Made by a program: the position numbers and the translations under genes
Notes under the pieces: model-generated
The model's database searches: none
The model's input: the letters and a program-made list of their open reading frames with translations, nothing else
Told to the model about the DNA's origin: nothing
Part shown: positions 6,370 through 6,816 of the stretch, in pieces
How positions within the stretch are numbered: the first letter of the stretch is position 1
How the letters are laid out: the number at the start of each line of letters is the position of its first letter
From: Acidobacteriota bacterium
Lineage (GTDB): Bacteria > Acidobacteriota > Terriglobia > Terriglobales > Acidobacteriaceae
Reading direction: 5' to 3'
DNA length: 6,816 nucleotides
Assembly: GCA_021778875.1 (NCBI GenBank)
Contig: JAJYBT010000136.1
Coordinates: forward strand, 1 to 6,816

Positions 6370-6387
6370 ATTGTACAGGGAGTGCAA
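6370..6387 (-). promoter_or_regulatory. Weak promoter-like sequence upstream of tRNA-Trp
   Basis: In the 119-nt spacer between rpmG and tRNA-Trp the minus strand has TTGCAC (6382-6387) and, further on, TACAAT (6370-6375), a good -10 match, then TACATA. The first pair is only 6 nt apart, so it cannot work as one promoter. TACAAT alone would be a -10 without a matching -35. A separate tRNA/secE promoter here is possible but unproven. Confidence 0.25.
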
Positions 6388-6447
6388 CCTTACGCCCTCC
6401 CCGCACTGCAGGCCACCCGCGACCGGCGACAACCGCCGACTGCCGTG

Positions 6448-6597
6448 CTACTTCGACTCTTTGTGCGGCTGGTGCTTGCGGCAGCGATTGCAGAACTTCG
6501 AGAACTCCAGACGGCCCGTGGTCGTCTTCTTGTTCTTCGTCGTCGAGTAATTACGCTCCTTGCACACCGTGCACTGCATCGTTACGATTTCCCGCAT
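6448..6597 (-). CDS. rpmG: 50S ribosomal protein L33, zinc-ribbon form
   Basis: This is a 49-residue basic protein. It reads [17 protein letters not shown] at the start and ends KHQPHKESK. Two CxxC pairs (C9/C12 and C36/C39) form the zinc ribbon of the Cys-containing L33 type, and the NYSTTKNKK core is diagnostic of the family. L33 sits in the large subunit near the E site. AGAGGA lies 7 nt before the ATG at 6597, which favours this start over the internal Met7. It is downstream of tuf and upstream of tRNA-Trp and secE, the standard order. Confidence 0.97.
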   Translation of the reverse strand: MREIVTMQCTVCKERNYSTTKNKKTTTGRLEFSKFCNRCRKHQPHKESK

Positions 6598-6656
6598 TTC
6601 CAATTCCTCTCAGTGATCCGTTGCCAGTCATCCGTGATCCCGTCTGCTCGAACTGC

Positions 6657-6684
6657 GCATCGCCGGAAACCCTCCCGGCGATGC
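6657..6684 (-). other. Strong hairpin between tuf and rpmG
   Basis: A perfect 10-bp stem, GCATCGCCGG (6657-6666) with CCGGCGATGC (6675-6684), has an 8-nt loop. It lies 33 nt past the tuf stop. No U tract follows on the minus strand, so it may be an RNA-processing or stability hairpin, or a partial terminator that lowers rpmG-secE-nusG output relative to tuf, rather than a full stop. The 120-nt spacer is otherwise non-coding and has short direct repeats (CACTGAC twice, GTGATCC twice). Confidence 0.5.
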
Positions 6685-6717
6685 CTGAACCGGTCACTGA
6701 CAACCGACCACTGACCA

Positions 6718-6816
6718 CTACTTGATAATTTCCGAGATGGTACCAGCGCCCACGGTGCGGCCGCCTTCGCGGATTGCGAAGCGCAGACCCTTCTCCATGG
6801 CCACCGGCGTAATCAG
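6718..6816 (-). CDS. tuf: Elongation factor Tu, C-terminal fragment (runs off the right edge)
   Basis: The last 32 codons of EF-Tu are present, ending in TAG at 6718-6720. The visible [19 protein letters not shown] and following [12 protein letters not shown](K) are the nearly invariant end of domain 3. EF-Tu delivers aminoacyl-tRNA to the ribosome with GTP. It heads the minus-strand cluster in this window. Whether it is one of two tuf copies cannot be seen. Confidence 0.98.

Noticed and set aside
1..6816. CRISPR array, transposase, integrase, toxin-antitoxin or defence genes
   Set aside because: No spaced direct repeats of CRISPR type and no protein with such motifs were found in any plausible frame.

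Overview
This is a GC-rich bacterial window that most likely comes from an acidobacterium of the Terriglobia/Acidobacteriia type. That assignment is inference. It rests on a secreted von Willebrand A protein of the kind abundant in Acidobacteriota, on the wording of the translation-gene proteins, and on several short palindromic spacers.

The right half (about 4.7-6.8 kb, all on the minus strand) is a classic translation/secretion/transcription cluster. Read in the direction of transcription it holds the 3' end of tuf (EF-Tu), rpmG (L33, only 49 codons), a tRNA-Trp with an encoded CCA, secE, nusG and rplK (L11). A GC-rich hairpin terminator lies just after rplK. In most bacteria rplA (L1) follows rplK directly.

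Here the first 19 codons of a probable rplA appear only at the far left edge (1-57, minus strand). The two genes are therefore separated by about 4.6 kb. That segment carries, from left to right: a candidate promoter and leader for rplA; a secreted VWA-domain protein (+); a tiny Lys/Pro-rich ORF (+) that ends in what looks like a bidirectional terminator; a secreted NTF2/SnoaL-like protein (-); a 749-residue patatin-like phospholipase with a POTRA-like region and a C-terminal outer-membrane beta-barrel (+; type Vd autotransporter architecture, like PlpD); and a compact 13-bp inverted-repeat element of about 115 bp that begins at the patatin stop codon.

The interposed genes mostly encode exported or cell-surface proteins and show no functional link to ribosome synthesis. 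They look like cargo that came to lie inside, or was rearranged into, the L11-L1 junction. rplA has a plausible promoter of its own (TTGCAT-N17-TAATAT), which would let it be expressed apart from rplK. No defence system, CRISPR array, transposase or integrase gene is visible. The most interesting points are the split rplK-rplA pair, the structured inverted-repeat element, and the type Vd patatin.
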